A stretch of 64,000 nucleotides of DNA from Isoptericola luteus (GTDB lineage Bacteria; Actinomycetota; Actinomycetes; Actinomycetales; Cellulomonadaceae): contig NZ_JAIXCQ010000001.1 in the NCBI RefSeq assembly GCF_020297055.1, forward strand, positions 192,128 through 256,127. The letters are read 5' to 3'. Both the position numbers and the translations under genes were made by a program. Below, piece by piece: positions 62,522 through 64,000 of the stretch (positions are counted from its first letter, which is position 1; each line of letters starts with the position of its first letter). The notes below the pieces were generated by a model. It had not been told where the DNA came from, made no database searches, and saw nothing but the letters and a program-made list of their open reading frames with translations.

Positions 62522-64000
62522 ATGACCACGGTCGCTGAGACCAAGGAGAAGCGGGGCTTCCCAGGCCTCGCGCAGCTGCAGCGCGTCGGACGCTCGCTCA
62601 TGCTGCCGATCGCCTCGCTCCCTGCCGCCGCGCTGCTGCTGCGGCTCGGTCAGGCCGACATGCTGGGCGCCGACGGTGTCGCCGGGACCCTGCCCTGGAT
62701 GCAGCCCGTCGCCGACGTGCTCGGCGCCGCCGGCAACGCCCTGTTCGCCAACCTGGCCGTGATCTTCGCCCTCGGCGTGGCGGTCGGCTACGCCCGCAAG
62801 TCCGACGGCTCGACGGCGCTGGCCGCGCTCATCGGCTACTTCGTCTTCTCGGGCGTCAGCACCGCCCTGTCGCCCTACGTGCTGGGCAAGCCCGACCAGG
62901 TCCTCGCCGAGGACGTCCTGGACACCGCGGACCCCGGGGCCGTGACCGCGGCGCAGAACGGCGACTTCACCGAGCTGCTCACGCACGCGATCACCGTCGG
63001 CGGGACCGCCCCCGGGCAGAACGTCATCAACTACGGCGTGCTCGGCGGCATCGTCATCGGTCTGACCGCCGCCCTGCTGTACCAGAAGTACTACCGGATC
63101 AAGCTGCCCCCGTACCTGGCCTTCTTCGGCGGCCGCCGCTTCGTCCCGATCATCACGGCCGGCGTCTCCGTCCTCATCGCCGTCGTCGGCGCCCTCGTGT
63201 ACCCCGCGTTCGACTGGCTCATCAACGACCAGATCGGTGGCTTCGTCACCGGCTCCACGATCTTCGGCGCATTCATCTACGGCACGCTCAACCGGCTCCT
63301 GGTGCCGATCGGCCTGCACCACCTGCTGAACTCGCTGCCCTGGTTCCAGTTCGGGGAGTACACGGACGGCAACGGTGCCGTCTGGCAGGGCGACATCGCC
63401 CGCTTCCTGCACGGCGACCCGACGGCCGGCACGTTCATGACCGGGTTCTTCCCCATCATGATGTTCGCGCTGCCCGCCGCGGCGCTCGCCATCATCCACA
63501 CCGCCAAGCCGCAGAACCGCAAGGTCATCGCCGGCGTGATGGGCTCGGCCGCCCTGGTCTCCTTCGTCACCGGTGTCACGGAGCCGCTCGAGTTCGCGTT
63601 CGTCTACGTCGCCTACCCGCTGTACGCGATCCACGCGGTGCTCACCGGTACCTCGATGGCGCTCGTCAACGCGCTCGACATCCGCAGCGGCTTCGGCTTC
63701 TCCGCCGGCGCCATCGACTACCTGCTGAACTTCCGGATCGCGGAGATGCCGCTGCTGCTCCTCCCGATCGGCCTGGCGTACGGCGCCCTGTACTACTTCC
63801 TGTTCCGCTGGGTCATCACCAGGTGGAACCTGAGGACGCCGGGCCGTGAGGACGACCCGGAGGCCGCGGCCGCCGTCGTCGGCGAGTCCGCCGCCGTCGG
63901 TGCCGCCGTGCCCCCGGTGACCGCGGAGACCGAGCGGACCCCGGAGACCGGCACGCCGCCGGGCGACTCCCGGGCGGCGAGGGGCGAGGACCCGGTCTGA
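62522..64000 (+). CDS. PTS GlcNAc/glucose-type IIC permease
   Basis: A 492-residue IIC membrane component with about ten helices. RSLMLPIASLPAAALLLRLGQ, NRLLVPIGLHHLLNSLPWFQFG, GFFPIMMFALPAAALAI, VTGVTEPLEFAFVYVAYPLYAIHAVL (conserved TEPLE) and RSGFGFSAGAIDYLLNF are family signatures. Given the DasR-like sites, N-acetylglucosamine is the likely sugar (NagE2-type); glucose or maltose cannot be excluded. ATG 62522 has GGAGGAG upstream. IIB and IIA are separate genes on the other side of the control region. The last 60 residues are an unstructured tail. The stop is the last base of the window. Confidence 0.9.
   Translation: MTTVAETKEKRGFPGLAQLQRVGRSLMLPIASLPAAALLLRLGQADMLGADGVAGTLPWMQPVADVLGAAGNALFANLAVIFALGVAVGYARKSDGSTALAALIGYFVFSGVSTALSPYVLGKPDQVLAEDVLDTADPGAVTAAQNGDFTELLTHAITVGGTAPGQNVINYGVLGGIVIGLTAALLYQKYYRIKLPPYLAFFGGRRFVPIITAGVSVLIAVVGALVYPAFDWLINDQIGGFVTGSTIFGAFIYGTLNRLLVPIGLHHLLNSLPWFQFGEYTDGNGAVWQGDIARFLHGDPTAGTFMTGFFPIMMFALPAAALAIIHTAKPQNRKVIAGVMGSAALVSFVTGVTEPLEFAFVYVAYPLYAIHAVLTGTSMALVNALDIRSGFGFSAGAIDYLLNFRIAEMPLLLLPIGLAYGALYYFLFRWVITRWNLRTPGREDDPEAAAAVVGESAAVGAAVPPVTAETERTPETGTPPGDSRAARGEDPV

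Noticed and set aside
62597-63634. Long minus-strand frame extending the DasR-like regulator across the IIC gene
   Set aside because: His/Gly/Asp-rich shadow of the IIC gene; the regulator starts at 62296.

Overview
The window is very GC-rich (third codon positions almost all G or C) and has the gene content of a high-GC actinobacterium: MocR/PdxR regulators, YhgE/Pip and MMPL exporters, DUF3558 and DUF6223 proteins, a split transketolase, a CopD-CtaG fusion and a DasR-like N-acetylglucosamine PTS. A Micrococcales soil or plant-litter bacterium (Cellulosimicrobium/Promicromonospora/Cellulomonas-like) is the best guess. This is an inference from gene content, because no rRNA or tRNA gene is present. 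The genes are ordinary chromosomal metabolism, transport and regulation. I see no phage, no transposase and no CRISPR array.

Layout. 1-92 is an implausible poly-C/poly-G stretch, probably an assembly artefact. 0.1-6 kb: a flavoprotein oxidase divergent from an ECF41-type sigma factor, a WXG-like protein plus lipase pair, a holin-like membrane protein, and a HisC-like aminotransferase. 6-14 kb: a frameshifted pyruvate oxidase divergent from a two-gene transketolase, a MocR regulator divergent from a flavin-binding protein, an NAD(P)-binding protein, and an AlaA-like aminotransferase. 14-20 kb: a lipoprotein, small proteins, a cold-shock protein, and a three-gene 2-oxoacid dehydrogenase operon (E1alpha, E1beta, E2). 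20-22 kb: a NarL-type two-component pair. 22-29 kb: an aromatic-acid cluster (GntR, HpaE, HpaD on minus; MHS permease and FAD hydroxylase on plus). 29-32 kb: a collapsed ABC-exporter locus. 32-41 kb: an ArsR-type regulator with a cupin, a SpoIIE-type phosphatase, a ThDP enzyme, a UvrA paralogue, a MOSC protein, and an AraC-VOC-deazaflavin reductase operon.

41-51 kb: a ThuA/Gfo-Idh/SGNH sugar operon, an acetyltransferase, a CopD-CtaG protein, an amino-acid-oxidase-like flavoprotein, a 2-hydroxyacid dehydrogenase remnant, and an S9 peptidase. 51-57 kb: a TetR-controlled MMPL exporter with a degenerate ABC-ATPase-like tail, followed by a YhgE protein. 57-60 kb: a DMT transporter, a frameshifted MocR regulator and a trypsin-like protein. 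60-64 kb: a glucose/GlcNAc-family PTS (IIA, two IIBs, IIC) with a HutC/DasR-type regulator and three DasR-like operator sites.

Three things stand out beyond ordinary annotation. First, two families of intergenic multi-unit palindromes: GCGGCAGTTCG units at 12642-12715 and 48301-48373, and GAGATAGAG units at 60366-60484. All are built as tandem units head-to-head with inverted copies. Second, several well-formed operator/promoter structures: a MerR-type 19-bp-spacer promoter at 7798, tandem TetR sites at 51440, DasR-like sites at 62366, and an ECF41-like promoter at 1515. Third, three genes are broken by a single G/C base, which looks more like sequencing error than decay, next to one clearly real locus collapse at 30-31.7 kb.
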